Positions 13,874-14,047 of a stretch of 14,047 nucleotides of DNA are shown here, in pieces; position 1 is the first letter of the stretch; every line of letters begins with the position of its first letter. The notes under the pieces are model-generated. The model was not told the origin of the DNA, did no database searches, and was given only the letters and a program-made list of their open reading frames with translations. Position numbers and translations under genes: made by a program. The DNA is from JACQAI01 sp035507915. GTDB lineage: Bacteria; Pseudomonadota; Alphaproteobacteria; Elsterales; Elsteraceae. The stretch covers positions 1 to 14,047 of the forward strand of contig DATJNS010000361.1 of the NCBI GenBank assembly GCA_035507915.1, in the 5' to 3' direction.

Positions 13874-14047
13874 ATGGATCACACCACCGCCCGCAAGGTC
13901 CTACGGCTCGACCGGATCGAGCGGCGGGCACAGCTTCACCTCGATCGCGCCATCGAAGCCGGCGACCAGCGGCGGGCAGCCCGGGCAGCGAAGCTCCTGG
14001 AGGCCGCCCACGCCGCCGGTCTCCCCTTGATGGCCGCTGAGGTCTTG
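13874..14047 (+). CDS. Hypothetical helical protein, C-terminus cut off by window end
   Basis: Not recognised. An ATG at 13874 is preceded by AGGAGAG (13862-13868), five bases away and overlapping the stop of the gene before it. The frame stays open for 58 codons to the window end. The product is rich in Arg, Ala and Leu (KVLRLDRIERRAQLHLDRAI, then RRAARAAKLLEAAHAAG) and should be strongly alpha-helical, perhaps a coiled coil or a small nucleic-acid-binding protein. The good ribosome site and 10-base spacing make it more likely real than chance. It probably shares a transcript with the 64-residue gene. Confidence 0.55.
   Translation, partial: MDHTTARKVLRLDRIERRAQLHLDRAIEAGDQRRAARAAKLLEAAHAAGLPLMAAEVL

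Noticed and set aside
1..14047. CRISPR arrays, insertion sequences, transposase or integrase genes
   Set aside because: No regularly spaced repeats and no recombinase motifs were seen in any plausible gene; the island idea at the right end rests on the tRNA stub and composition only.

Overview
The window is high-GC DNA from a proteobacterium, most likely an alphaproteobacterium. The pointers are the gene order mltB-rlpA-dacA-tmk-holB-metG-tatD-MBL hydrolase on one strand, the metG type without zinc-knuckle cysteines, and frequent 4-base stop/start overlaps. I would lean to a Rhodospirillales-like lineage, but the sequence alone does not fix the genus.

Layout, left to right. Bases 1-969 (+) hold the C-terminal three quarters of an NRAMP/MntH-type metal transporter, cut by the window edge. 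Its stop codon overlaps the stop of the last gene of a long minus-strand operon. Read in transcription order (right to left), the minus-strand genes are: a YdcF/ElyC-like envelope protein (13243-12455), a soluble MltB-type lytic transglycosylase (12355-11375), the RlpA lipoprotein (11378-10266), a D,D-carboxypeptidase (10137-8875), thymidylate kinase (8852-8202), then, after an interruption, DNA polymerase III delta' (5590-4472), methionyl-tRNA synthetase (4422-2881), a TatD-type DNase (2871-2092), a PhnP-like metallo-beta-lactamase-fold hydrolase (2095-1268) and an ABM-domain protein (1271-966). Envelope remodelling genes thus lead into a replication and translation housekeeping block.

The tmk-holB junction, normally tight in alphaproteobacteria, is split by about 2.6 kb of opposite-strand DNA (about 5591-8201). 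It carries a small glycosyltransferase, a CmcI-family hydroxylase/methyltransferase-like protein coupled to it by an ATGA overlap, GreB, and a small four-cysteine protein that joins a DUF1127-like segment to a DUF6455-like domain. The last gene has a perfect FNR/FixK box (TTGAT-N4-ATCAA) upstream and a strong Shine-Dalgarno, so it is probably switched on at low oxygen. This cassette is the most interesting part of the window.

At the right end, 13439-13477 is the perfect 5' half of a tRNA-Ser(UGA) that stops just after its anticodon loop. Beyond it the DNA is visibly less GC-rich, holds several short palindromes, and carries two tightly spaced small genes of unknown function, the second cut by the window end. 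This looks like the edge of an integrated element or a rearrangement breakpoint, although no integrase or transposase lies inside the window.
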